NCBI GenBank assembly: GCA_017461865.1
Contig: JAFTVQ010000096.1
Span: 1-40,238, forward strand
Source of the DNA: Lachnospiraceae bacterium
Lineage (GTDB): Bacteria > Bacillota > Clostridia > Lachnospirales > Lachnospiraceae
Direction: 5' to 3'
DNA: 40,238 nucleotides
Of this stretch, positions 23,602-31,877 are shown piece by piece. The notes below the pieces were generated by a model. That model was not told where the DNA came from. It saw only the letters and a list, made by a program, of their open reading frames with translations, and did not search any database. The translations under genes were made by a program, and so were the position numbers. Positions within the stretch are counted from its first letter, which is position 1, and each line of letters opens with the position of its first letter.

Positions 23602-26055
23602 TTAATCCTTCCAAAAGATCTGCAGTTCATCGCCGTTGTGCAAAGGCTCAATATACTGCGCTTTTCTTCCGTTGATCAATGTCTCCACCATTTTTCCCTG
23701 TGGTTTCGAAAGATCAAAATTAATGCGGTCAAACACATCCACATAAATATATTCTTGTTTTCCGGTCAGTGTGACCGGATCTCCGTTCACAATAACCGTA
23801 ACACCGTCCACCGGAGATGTTTCAGGTTTCGGAGTAGGCTCTGGTTCCTGATTCATTACCGGCTGCGGCTCCGGAACAGAAACAGGCGCCGCTTGCGGAG
23901 TTTCAACCGGTGCCGGCTGCTCTGCCGGCTTTGACACAGCAGATTTCATGGCGAAATTCGGCATGACCGGTCTGGAAACAACCGGAGGCATCTGACCTGT
24001 CTGATTAAACGCAGTTGCGAAGGCTGAAATGCGCTCTGCTGCTGCATATGCTTTCGCTTTCTTAAACTCTTCTTCCACTTCCTCCGTAACAGGCGCATTT
24101 GCAATTTCTTCCGCACGTTTTCTCGCACGCTCCAACGGACTTAACCCGTCATCATTTCCGGATGACGGCGCATATGACGTTGCAGGGCTCGCAGCCTCAG
24201 AAACCTTCTCTTCCTGTGACACATGTGAAGAAGCAATAGACATACTGTCTTCATCTGTCTCAACACTTTCCGCAGAAGTCTCCTCTTCTTTTTCCGGCTG
24301 TTCATAAGACCATTCCAATGTAAAGTTGTCATATACTTTTGTTTCTTTTCCTGCCACCGCATTATTGACACGAATGACCGCACCCTGTTCAAGAAGCACG
24401 TCCATCACTTCCGTAATCTGCTCAACAGTATAATAGTTAAGCATCTCGATTACATCGCCGTCTTGAATTTCATAATAAGCGGTCTGCAACTCTCCGTTCA
24501 CACTGGCAAACTTCGGAAGACTGATCTGCTGACCGTTTACTGCAATGCTGATCGTCTCCTTATATTCCGGAAAACGTCCGAGCTGCTGACTTGCCTTCTC
24601 ACCTGAAGTTGAACAGGTCACACTGATAACATCGTTGGCCCGGATCGGCGTATGTATATCTGCCGGTTCTCCGTTTAACAAAATCACTGCGGATTCTCCA
24701 CGGCCTCCCCGAACAGTGCGTTCCTTTCCGTTTAAAGTAAACGTAAGAGCTTCCCCGCGTTTCGGGAACAGATCCTCATTCGGGAATTCGGCCTGAATAG
24801 CCGCATCAACAATAGCAAGCTTATTATTATCATACAATTTCACCCTCTGACCGTTGAATGTCACAAACATGAAATTGTTACTCTGCTCATAGAAATTCAG
24901 ACAAATTCCGACCGGAGTTACCAACAGGGAATCTTTTACAATATCCCTAGGAAGGAATTCTATTTTCTGCATCACTTCCTCCCCGCGGATTGCACACCTC
25001 TCTTCCGGAATACCGAGATATTCCGCCACATATTTGGTATATCCTTCAATTTTTCCTCCGCCGCCGACAACAAACACTGCGCTGACCGGTTTGTCACCGT
25101 TCAACTCCCGGATTTTATCCGCCGCCTGCCGCGCCATGGAGCTGAGATTATCCTCCACTACCCTGAGAACCTCCTCTTTGGCTATCTTTTGAGGAATTCC
25201 CATAATATCCCTGTACTCTACAACATCCATTTTTTCGATGCCGCATTTAATATTCTCCGCCGTTTTAAAGTCCACAAGACAATGTCTCGCAATATCTTCC
25301 GTCAGACAATCTCCCGCCACCGGCAACATTCCGTAAGCCACAATACTGCCGTCTTTTGTAATGGAAATATCGCTTGTACCCGCTCCGACGTCAATAAGGG
25401 CAATATTAAGCATGCGGTACATCTGCGGAATCGCCACTTCCATCGCTGCAATCGGCTCCAAAGTCAGATTCGCCACTTCAAGCCCTGCCAATTCCACCGC
25501 TCTGTACAGACCGTCCACAACATCATCCGGAAGGAACGTCGCAATGAGATCTGCCGCGATTACTTTCGCCTTATGGTTTTCGAGATTGCTCATCGGATAT
25601 CCGTTCATGTAATATCTCATAACCGTATATCCGACACAGTAAAATTTCATATCCAGGTCATTATCTTTTTGGAATTGTTCGTATGCCTTCTCAACACCGT
25701 AAGAATCCAATGCAAAGATATCTTCTTTTGCAATGAGTTTCTCACCCTCCAAATCAATCTCAACATGGGTGGTCACCGTCCGGAGTACACGACCGGCCGC
25801 AGCTATGCAGACCTGTTTTAACTCCTGTTTGACTTCAATTTCCAGTTCTTCCGTCACTTCACGGATCATATCCCCGACAGCTCCGATATCATGAATCTGT
25901 CCGTCAATCATGGCTCTCGTCTCATGCTCTTTTACACGTTGTGCCACAACAACAAAACGATCCTTCTCCAAATATCCGATTGTACCTACGACACTTCTTG
26001 TTCCGATATCAAGTCCGTATACATATTTTGGCTGTTTTATTTCTGATCTCTGCAC
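23602..26055 (-). CDS. FtsA-like actin-fold protein with long modular C-terminus
   Basis: This is an 817-residue protein. The first 380 or so residues are an FtsA/PilM-type actin fold: phosphate-1 loop YGLDIGTRSV (about 13-22), an inserted 1C-like subdomain, phosphate-2 loop LIDVGAGTSDISI, and adenosine motif VVGGGGKIEGY. Normal FtsA has about 400-430 residues. Here about 430 more follow, with repeated short beta-rich modules each opening with a hydrophobic-x-x-NG-x-x-x-x-L pattern (FNGQRVKL, LNGKERTV, VNGQQISL, VNGDPVTL), and a Pro/Glu-rich linker between the third and fourth. The typical membrane-binding helix is not at the C-terminus. The start is a GTG at 26055 with GGGGG 7 nt upstream, overlapping coaE by 19 bp. 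It is away from ftsZ and the division cluster, so a role outside canonical division is possible. Confidence 0.85.
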   Translation of the reverse strand: MQRSEIKQPKYVYGLDIGTRSVVGTIGYLEKDRFVVVAQRVKEHETRAMIDGQIHDIGAVGDMIREVTEELEIEVKQELKQVCIAAAGRVLRTVTTHVEIDLEGEKLIAKEDIFALDSYGVEKAYEQFQKDNDLDMKFYCVGYTVMRYYMNGYPMSNLENHKAKVIAADLIATFLPDDVVDGLYRAVELAGLEVANLTLEPIAAMEVAIPQMYRMLNIALIDVGAGTSDISITKDGSIVAYGMLPVAGDCLTEDIARHCLVDFKTAENIKCGIEKMDVVEYRDIMGIPQKIAKEEVLRVVEDNLSSMARQAADKIRELNGDKPVSAVFVVGGGGKIEGYTKYVAEYLGIPEERCAIRGEEVMQKIEFLPRDIVKDSLLVTPVGICLNFYEQSNNFMFVTFNGQRVKLYDNNKLAIVDAAIQAEFPNEDLFPKRGEALTFTLNGKERTVRGGRGESAVILLNGEPADIHTPIRANDVISVTCSTSGEKASQQLGRFPEYKETISIAVNGQQISLPKFASVNGELQTAYYEIQDGDVIEMLNYYTVEQITEVMDVLLEQGAVIRVNNAVAGKETKVYDNFTLEWSYEQPEKEEETSAESVETDEDSMSIASSHVSQEEKVSEAASPATSYAPSSGNDDGLSPLERARKRAEEIANAPVTEEVEEEFKKAKAYAAAERISAFATAFNQTGQMPPVVSRPVMPNFAMKSAVSKPAEQPAPVETPQAAPVSVPEPQPVMNQEPEPTPKPETSPVDGVTVIVNGDPVTLTGKQEYIYVDVFDRINFDLSKPQGKMVETLINGRKAQYIEPLHNGDELQIFWKD

Positions 26056-26648
26056 AGGTATACCCCCATTTTTTCATCAATCTGTTTTTTGGTTTCCTCA
26101 AAATCTCCCGAATTATCAATCACAACAGAGCAAAACTCTCTGAATTTCTGCTCACTCATCTGCCTTGACATAATCGATGTGATTTTTTCTTCCGAATAAT
26201 TCCGGCTGATTTTCAGCCGTTCTCTCCGGACATTTTCATCGGCATATATATACCACATTTCATCGACAATCTCGTCATAATGTTCCTCAATTAAAAGTGC
26301 CGCCTCCAAAAAGAAAAAATCTGTTTCTCCGTCTTCTCTTTTCTCCTGAATTACCTGCAATATGTATCGGCGCACCTCGGGATGTATAATTGCATTAATC
26401 CGCTCCAACTTGTTTGGATCCGAGAAAATTGCCGATGCCATCTTTACCCGGTCAATTTCCCCATCCTCCCCGATTATTTCCTTTCCGAGACACTCCACTA
26501 CAGGAGCAAAACAAGGCATCCCCGGTTCCTTCAATTTATTAGCCACCTCATCTGCCAATAACACATGTGCATTATATTCTTTTTGAACATAACCCAACAC
26601 TTCTGATTTGCCGGAACCGACACCTCCGGTAATTCCAATTAATATCAT
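26037..26648 (-). CDS. coaE: Dephospho-CoA kinase
   Basis: This is a 203-residue P-loop kinase that phosphorylates dephospho-CoA in the last step of CoA synthesis. The Walker A is GGVGSGKS (8-15), followed by LLADEVANKL (substrate-binding Asp) and the lid region with RRERLKISRNYSEEKITSIMSRQMS. Length is typical. It follows polA by 20 bp, a common Firmicutes pairing, and overlaps the start of the FtsA-like gene by 19 bp. Confidence 0.96.
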   Translation of the reverse strand: MILIGITGGVGSGKSEVLGYVQKEYNAHVLLADEVANKLKEPGMPCFAPVVECLGKEIIGEDGEIDRVKMASAIFSDPNKLERINAIIHPEVRRYILQVIQEKREDGETDFFFLEAALLIEEHYDEIVDEMWYIYADENVRRERLKISRNYSEEKITSIMSRQMSEQKFREFCSVVIDNSGDFEETKKQIDEKMGVYLCRDQK

Positions 26649-26668
26649 AAATATATCCTTTACATTTA

Positions 26669-29296
26669 CTATTTCGCCTCATACCAATCACTTCCGGTAT
26701 GCACGTCAATCTCAAGTTCCACCGAAAGCTGCGCAGCACCTCTCATATCACGGTATAAGATATCCTGCACGCTCTCCACCTCATCTTCATACACTTCCAA
26801 AAGAAGTTCGTCATGCACCTGAAGAAGAATGCGGCTCTTAAGTCCTTCCTCAAGAAGAGATTGATACACGCGAATCATTGCAATCTTCATAATGTCTGCT
26901 GCAGTTCCCTGAATCGGTGCATTCATCGCCACACGTTCCCCAAACTGCCGTTGCATGAAATTAGAACTGGAAAGCTCCGGAATCGGCCTTCTGCGTCCGA
27001 ACAATGTACGGCTTTCTCCGGTCTCCTTGGCATCACTGACACAGCGGTCCAAAAAGACTTTAATTCCGGGATATGTTTCAAAATATTGCTCAATATAAGC
27101 AGCAGCTTCTTTCCGGCTGATACTCAAATCCTGACTCAACCCGAAAGAACTGATTCCGTAAACAATACCAAAATTTACTGCTTTCGCATTTCTCCGCTGC
27201 AAATCCGTCACTTCCTCAAACGGTGTATGGAACACTTTGGAAGCCGTAATGCGGTGAATGTCTTCTGACATACGGTAAGCCTCGATTAATTCTTTATCTT
27301 CTGACATATGTGCCAAAATACGGAGCTCAATCTGCGAATAGTCCGCATCCACAAACACACAACCCGGTTTTGGTACAAAAACCTTACGTATCCTTCTTCC
27401 GAGTTCCATTCGCATCGGTATATTCTGAAGATTCGGCTCAGTAGACGAAATGCGTCCGGTAGCCGTAATCATCTGATTAAAATTCGTATGAATCCTTCCG
27501 TCTTCACAGATAAACTCCGCCAAACCATCCGCATATGTGGATTTTAATTTGGTAAGTCCCCGGTATTCCAATATATCTGCTACCACCGGGTATTCCGGTG
27601 CCAATTTTTCCAAAACATCCGCTGCGGTAGAATAACCTGTTTTTGTCTTCTTTCCGCCTTTCAGCTGCATTTTTTCAAACAGAATCTCTCCGAGCTGTTT
27701 CGGTGAATTGATATTAAACTCTTCGCCTACCGCATCGTATATTTGTTGTCTTAAAACAACAATTTTTTCCTCAAGAAGTCTTCCGTACTGTGCCAGTTCA
27801 TCCTTCTTGACAATTACCCCTTCTTTTTCCATTGCATAAAGCACGTAGGTGAGAGGCATTTCCATCGTTTCAAACAGATCCTGCATCTGTGCATCACGAA
27901 GTCGTTGTGTCAGCAGCGGATAACTTGCACGGATCATATATACAATCGCTCCCATACAGGAAACAAATTTATCTTCCTCTGTCTCATATGCTTCCGCAAG
28001 ACTCTTCTTTCCAAACTGCGTTTTGTAATCCTGTAAAACGATATCGCAATATTCTCCTGCCACATCCTCCGGTGTATATTCATTTTTGAGCGGATTCATA
28101 AGATACGCCGCCAGCTTCACATCAAAGAAATTCTTAACAATTTCAATATTTCCAGAAAAGCACCCATACGTCTTTTTACAATCAAAAGATATCAACTTAC
28201 ATTTTCCGACCAGTCCGTCCAACTTCCCTGCCAAATAGTCCGTTGTCAGAAAACCCTGTGCAGCCACAAAATAAGTTTCCGCATCATTGTAAGCCAATGC
28301 GACTCCTACTCCCTCTGCCACATAGTAAGCAACCGCTTCCTCCTTGGCACAGACAGAAAACAAATTCTCCGCCTCCGTCATATCTAAAACAAGCTTGCAG
28401 GCCGGAAGCTTTCTCTCAACCTCTCCCGTATTTTCAAAACGGCTGAGCATATGTTTAAAAGCAAGCTTCTTGAACCATTCATAGGCATCTTTTGTGTATA
28501 ATTCTCCAAGCACTGCATCCTCAAGTTTATAGGATATCGGCGCATCAATTTCGATGGTCGCAAGTTCTTTGGATAATTCTGCCAGTTCTCTGTTTTCTCG
28601 GAGCGTTGTCTGAATACTCTTCTTTGTGATCGAATCAATATTGGCATATATATTTTCAATGGAACCATAGGATACCATCAAGTCCGTCGCCGTCTTCTCC
28701 CCCACTTTCGGAACACCCGGAATATTATCCGCCGTATCTCCCATCAATGCTTTAAGTTCTATAAACTGAAGCGGTGTCACCTGATAGCGTTCTTTCACAT
28801 CCGCCGCATAGTAATCCTCCACTTCCGTACGGTTCCCTTTCGTCTTTGGAATACGGATCTTAATACGGTCCGACGCAATCTGCAAAAGATCTCTGTCCCC
28901 GGATACAAGTGCGACAGAAACCCCTTCTTTCTCTGCCCTTTTTGCCATAGTTCCGAGAATATCGTCCGCCTCATACCCCTCCTGTTCCATCGTAAGAATT
29001 CCCATGGCAGAGAGTACCTGTTTCATGACCGGAACCTGCTGACGCAATTCCTCCGGCATCGGCTTACGCGTTCCCTTATACGCTGCATATCTCTTGTGGC
29101 GGAACGTCGGCGCCTTCAAATCAAATGCAACTGCAAGATACTGCGGCTTTTCCTCCTCTAATATCTTGAACATAATATTTAAAAATCCGTAAATTGCATT
29201 GGTATGAAGTCCCTCCGGGTTCGTCAGATCCGGAACTCCGTAAAATGCCCGATTCAATATGCTGTGTCCGTCAATAAGTACAAGTTTCTGTTCCAT
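26669..29296 (-). CDS. polA: DNA polymerase I
   Basis: This is an 875-residue family A polymerase for Okazaki-fragment processing and repair. Residues 1-290 are the 5'-3' exonuclease (GHSILNRAFYG, AFDLKAPTFRH, YEADDILGT, DTADNIPGV). The middle domain at about 310-480 has lost the proofreading Asp-x-Glu motif: the strand reads AVAYYVAEG where a DTETD-type motif would be. It should therefore lack 3'-5' exonuclease activity, as in several Gram-positive Pol I enzymes. The polymerase motifs are intact: DYSQIELRILAHMS (A), RRNAKAVNFGIVYGISSFGL (B) and QVHDELLLEV (C). GGAG lies 7 nt before the ATG. It is the second gene of an operon headed by a small zinc-finger protein. Confidence 0.98.
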   Translation of the reverse strand: MEQKLVLIDGHSILNRAFYGVPDLTNPEGLHTNAIYGFLNIMFKILEEEKPQYLAVAFDLKAPTFRHKRYAAYKGTRKPMPEELRQQVPVMKQVLSAMGILTMEQEGYEADDILGTMAKRAEKEGVSVALVSGDRDLLQIASDRIKIRIPKTKGNRTEVEDYYAADVKERYQVTPLQFIELKALMGDTADNIPGVPKVGEKTATDLMVSYGSIENIYANIDSITKKSIQTTLRENRELAELSKELATIEIDAPISYKLEDAVLGELYTKDAYEWFKKLAFKHMLSRFENTGEVERKLPACKLVLDMTEAENLFSVCAKEEAVAYYVAEGVGVALAYNDAETYFVAAQGFLTTDYLAGKLDGLVGKCKLISFDCKKTYGCFSGNIEIVKNFFDVKLAAYLMNPLKNEYTPEDVAGEYCDIVLQDYKTQFGKKSLAEAYETEEDKFVSCMGAIVYMIRASYPLLTQRLRDAQMQDLFETMEMPLTYVLYAMEKEGVIVKKDELAQYGRLLEEKIVVLRQQIYDAVGEEFNINSPKQLGEILFEKMQLKGGKKTKTGYSTAADVLEKLAPEYPVVADILEYRGLTKLKSTYADGLAEFICEDGRIHTNFNQMITATGRISSTEPNLQNIPMRMELGRRIRKVFVPKPGCVFVDADYSQIELRILAHMSEDKELIEAYRMSEDIHRITASKVFHTPFEEVTDLQRRNAKAVNFGIVYGISSFGLSQDLSISRKEAAAYIEQYFETYPGIKVFLDRCVSDAKETGESRTLFGRRRPIPELSSSNFMQRQFGERVAMNAPIQGTAADIMKIAMIRVYQSLLEEGLKSRILLQVHDELLLEVYEDEVESVQDILYRDMRGAAQLSVELEIDVHTGSDWYEAK

Positions 29297-29310
29297 TCAT
29301 GCTCTCCTGC

Positions 29311-29631
29311 CTACGCCAAAGCGTAAATATATACAATCAGTATGATCAAAATCGCCGTCACTTCAAACGCAAAAAATCCCAAAATCAAATTCCTGCGCCG
29401 CTTGATACCGTTTTCCGCCCGCACCATATACTCCATAAGTTCGCGGTCCAAATCAAACGTTTTTCCCTCTTCAAGGCGAGAAATACCCTCCGACGACAAA
29501 TACTGAATCGTCAGTTCCTCTTTGCACTCCTCGCACGTATCCATATGTCTTAAAAAATGCATCAATTCTCTGCCCTTCAGTTCATCACGCAAAAAGGCCG
29601 GAATCAAACGTTGAATCATTTTGCAATCCAT
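29311..29631 (-). CDS. Small membrane protein with anti-sigma-type zinc finger
   Basis: This is a 106-residue protein. The first 40 residues carry the zf-HC2 pattern Cys3, His29, Cys33, Cys36, exactly the spacing of the anti-sigma factor at 16738-17940. A charged middle and one C-terminal membrane helix (about 83-104, with a run of I, L, V and A) follow. There is almost no extracellular part. No sigma factor gene is next to it; instead it is 14 bp upstream of polA and shares its transcript. Its partner, if it is an anti-sigma factor, must be encoded elsewhere. AAGGTG precedes the ATG. Confidence 0.82.
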   Translation of the reverse strand: MDCKMIQRLIPAFLRDELKGRELMHFLRHMDTCEECKEELTIQYLSSEGISRLEEGKTFDLDRELMEYMVRAENGIKRRRNLILGFFAFEVTAILIILIVYIYALA

Positions 29632-29660
29632 AGTATCACCTTTTTCATTCGCATCTATTT

Positions 29661-29689
29661 ATTATAGCAAAAAAAGACCGTTACTACAA
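29661..29689 (-). promoter_or_regulatory. Promoter of the zinc-finger/polA operon
   Basis: On the minus strand TTGTAG (29684-29689), 17 bp, then a perfect TATAAT (29661-29666). It lies 30 bp before the ATG and directly after the terminator of the preceding gene. Confidence 0.8.
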
Positions 29690-29696
29690 CGAAAAA

Positions 29697-29719
29697 ACAT
29701 CGGTCAAAAAGACCGATGT
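29697..29719 (-). terminator. Intrinsic terminator after MBL gene
   Basis: A perfect 9-bp stem (29697-29705 with 29711-29719), loop of five, followed by TTTTTTCG on the minus strand, beginning 5 bp after the stop of the metallohydrolase gene. Confidence 0.88.
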
Positions 29720-29724
29720 CATTG

Positions 29725-30534
29725 TTAACACAAAGAAATTATTTCCAAATCGTCCGGAACAAACACTTCACCGTCAAACACAGTCTTTGCTTCCTCCGTA
29801 TACAACCTCTTTCTGTCCGCAAGCCGTTTGTCCTCTGTATGCCACAGAACCAATTTTTCCGCCATAAGTTCCTGCGCCGTGCGCCCCGCATCCAACGCTG
29901 TCCCGTGATGTTTCTCATACGGCTCGAAAATCTCTTTATCCGCATCCAGGCAAAATGCTTCATGAAGCAGCCACTGACTGCCTATCACATACTTTCCGCA
30001 TCCCTCATTATACGGCTCATCTCCCGTAAATGTAAGGACACATCCATCCGCCAAAGTTGTCGTAAATCCGAACTGCTTTGCCTTTGTGGAGAAAATATCA
30101 AAAAATGTCACGCTGTAGGACAGTATTTCCGCCGTCTGCCCCTCAACCACCTCTTCAAACAGTATTCTCTCTCCCAAAAATGCAGCATGTTTTTTTGCCA
30201 GCATCATCTCGCAAAAAGAATGCAGCATAGCAATCACTTCTTTATGGCCGTAAATACGAAACTCACCTTTATAGTTACCCTTATGCATTTGCGTTGCAAC
30301 CATACGCACAATCCAGATTGCCCCGAGAATGTGATCCGTATGCTTGTGTGTCACAAACATATGATGAATCTTATTTACCAAAACCCCCATCTTTTCAAAC
30401 TGCGCCAAAATCCCGTTTCCGCCGCCGGCATCTACCAAAAACAGCTCTTCTCCGTCACTCAGTGCAAAACACGTATTGTAACATCCGGTCACCGCTGCAT
30501 TTCCCGTACCGAAAACATATAACTTCTGCTCCAT
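29725..30534 (-). CDS. RNase Z-like MBL-fold hydrolase
   Basis: This is a 269-residue metallo-beta-lactamase-fold protein. It begins with a GTGNAAVTGCYNTCFAL strand-turn of RNase Z-like proteins and has the metal motif THKHTDHILGAIW. Later metal ligands are in FTGDEPYNEG (Asp), LLHEAFC and LVLWHTED (His). The sequence is closer to the RNase Z/arylsulfatase-like branch than to WalJ. The substrate is unknown. It is a single-gene transcription unit with a strong promoter and terminator, next to tRNA-Leu on the opposite strand. Confidence 0.83.
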   Translation of the reverse strand: MEQKLYVFGTGNAAVTGCYNTCFALSDGEELFLVDAGGGNGILAQFEKMGVLVNKIHHMFVTHKHTDHILGAIWIVRMVATQMHKGNYKGEFRIYGHKEVIAMLHSFCEMMLAKKHAAFLGERILFEEVVEGQTAEILSYSVTFFDIFSTKAKQFGFTTTLADGCVLTFTGDEPYNEGCGKYVIGSQWLLHEAFCLDADKEIFEPYEKHHGTALDAGRTAQELMAEKLVLWHTEDKRLADRKRLYTEEAKTVFDGEVFVPDDLEIISLC

Positions 30535-30572
30535 GCGTTTCTCTTCCTTCCCAAATGCATTTACTATCCGTC

Positions 30573-30601
30573 ATTGTAAGAAAAACATTTTTTCTTGTCA
30601 A
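30573..30601 (-). promoter_or_regulatory. Sigma-A promoter of RNase Z-like gene
   Basis: On the minus strand a perfect TTGACA (30596-30601), 17-bp spacer and TACAAT (30573-30578). The start would be near 30566, about 32 nt before the ATG. Confidence 0.87.
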
Positions 30602-30664
30602 GACACGCACATTCCTGCATATATAACAAAAAATATTCTCCTCATTATTTTCTTCATATGACAC

Positions 30665-30693
30665 TTGAAATTCCTATCTTCTTGTGTTAAACT
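30665..30693 (+). promoter_or_regulatory. Promoter of tRNA-Leu
   Basis: TTGAAA (30665-30670), 17 bp, TAAACT (30688-30693), ending 20 bp before the mature tRNA 5' end. Confidence 0.75.
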
Positions 30694-30713
30694 AATCTTC
30701 GGTTGAAAAAAAC

Positions 30714-30796
30714 GCCGGTGTGTCGGAATGGCAGACGATGCAGACTCAAAATCTGTTGGGTGTACGCCCGTGCGGGTTCAAGTCCCGCCACCGGCA
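30714..30796 (+). tRNA. tRNA-Leu (anticodon CAA)
   Basis: An 83-nt class II tRNA. The acceptor stem GCCGGTG pairs with CACCGGC, discriminator A at 30796. The anticodon loop CTCAAAA (30745-30751) gives CAA at 30747-30749, reading UUG. A long variable arm with GGG/CCC stem and a T arm GCGGG-TTCAAGT-CCCGC complete the fold. The CCA end is not encoded. It is a single tRNA unit with its own promoter and terminator. Confidence 0.96.
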
Positions 30797-30798
30797 GT

Positions 30799-30828
30799 AA
30801 AAGAACCATGGATATCCATGGTTCTTTT
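30799..30828. terminator. Bidirectional terminator after tRNA-Leu
   Basis: A perfect 30-bp palindrome centred at 30813/30814, followed by TATTTT on the plus strand. It also lies 8 bp after the stop of the convergent NifX-like gene. Confidence 0.9.
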
Positions 30829-30836
30829 TATTTTCT

Positions 30837-31238
30837 CTATTGCCCACACGAATGATTTCCACATCCGCCACCGGAACAATTCCCGTGATGTCCGTGTCCT
30901 TCACCATGATGATTACATTTTACTTCAGGATTATAATCAAGCTTTCCATCTAGAAACGCTTTTACAGCCGCATCCGCACCTCCGGAAACGCCGCCGTATA
31001 ATCTGATTCCTGCCTGGGCAAGTGCCATTTGTGCACCACCGCCGATTCCTCCGCAAATGAGCACCTCTACATCATATTCCGATAACAATGTTGCAAGCGC
31101 TCCGTGTCCGCTTCCGTTTGTATCAATCACCCGTTCCTCCGCAATTTCGTTCTCTTCTGCCTTATACAATTTGAAACTGCTTGTATGCCCGAAATGCTGG
31201 TAAATTTCTCCGTTCTCATAAGTTACTGCAATATACAT
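30837..31238 (-). CDS. NifX/NifB-type Fe-Mo cofactor-binding domain protein
   Basis: This is a 133-residue protein. Residues 1-105 form a dinitrogenase Fe-Mo-cofactor-type domain (MYIAVTYENGEIYQHFGHTSSFKLY, LICGGIGGGAQMALAQAGI). Stand-alone members bind or carry metal clusters and are common outside nitrogen fixers. The last 25 or so residues are a His/Gly/Cys-rich tail (NHHGEGHGHHGNCSGGGCGNHSCG with six His and three Cys), a probable metal-binding extension. The gene starts 3 bp after the flavodoxin gene, which suggests joint work in redox or metal-cluster chemistry. No nif genes are nearby. Confidence 0.9.
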   Translation of the reverse strand: MYIAVTYENGEIYQHFGHTSSFKLYKAEENEIAEERVIDTNGSGHGALATLLSEYDVEVLICGGIGGGAQMALAQAGIRLYGGVSGGADAAVKAFLDGKLDYNPEVKCNHHGEGHGHHGNCSGGGCGNHSCGQ

Positions 31239-31241
31239 ATT

Positions 31242-31769
31242 TTAATCCTCCTTCAAATAATCAACCAATGGTGCTATATACGCTATATCCGAAATATCAA
31301 ATGACCCTTTCAGTGCCTCTTCAAACCCCTGACCCATTTCATCCTTATCTTTTTGATTTTTCATCATTTTTGCTGCCATCTTCATCATCATTTTTTCGCC
31401 GAACGGCATCTTGTCATAGCAAATACCGCTCTGCATATAAAAATGCGGAATTGTTTCCAGCTCTTCCGGCGTAAAGTTATTTTTCCACATATCATTCACA
31501 ATATCTTCCGCCGCATTCGGAGTCGCACCGGTCGCAAATACTGCAAACTTTTTGGCACCGCTTCGCGCAACCAATTCTTTTGCCTTCTTAAGCTCATCCA
31601 CCATCCCCGCAAAAAATCTTGTTCCGAACACGACAACATCATACTGTGCTAACTTTTCCGGCGTTGCTTTTTTTAGTTCCATCAAATCACAGGACACTTC
31701 TCCCGCTATCATCTCCGCATATTTTTTTGTAAATCCTGTTTTACTCTTGTACACAATTACTGTTTTCAT
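31242..31769 (-). CDS. Flavodoxin-domain protein
   Basis: This is a 175-residue flavodoxin-like protein. The FMN phosphate loop is YKSKTGFTKKYAE (about residues 7-19), and FGTRFFAGMVDELKKAKEL and FATGATPN are further flavin-contacting regions. This branch resembles flavodoxin-type protoporphyrinogen oxidase (HemG-like) proteins, but the actual donor and acceptor cannot be read. AGGAGG lies before the ATG. A TTGACA on the minus strand (31827-31832) stands upstream without a good -10 box. It is co-transcribed with the NifX-like gene. Confidence 0.88.
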   Translation of the reverse strand: MKTVIVYKSKTGFTKKYAEMIAGEVSCDLMELKKATPEKLAQYDVVVFGTRFFAGMVDELKKAKELVARSGAKKFAVFATGATPNAAEDIVNDMWKNNFTPEELETIPHFYMQSGICYDKMPFGEKMMMKMAAKMMKNQKDKDEMGQGFEEALKGSFDISDIAYIAPLVDYLKED

Positions 31770-31834
31770 GATGTCCTCCTACAGTTTCTTCAAATTGTCT
31801 TCCATTTGCATGATTCCCAATTGCCTGTCAACAA

Positions 31835-31858
31835 AAAAAGAAGCCAAAGCTTCTTTTT
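31835..31858 (-). terminator. Intrinsic terminator after lysA
   Basis: A 10-bp stem (31835-31844 with 31849-31858), tetraloop, followed on the minus strand by a T-rich run (TTTTTTTG). It lies 19 bp after the lysA stop. Confidence 0.8.
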
Positions 31859-31877
31859 CTGCTTATTTCCCAAATCA

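Noticed and set aside
30728-31006. Plus-strand open frame starting in the tRNA
   Set aside because: It begins inside tRNA-Leu, crosses a terminator and runs antisense to the NifX-like gene.
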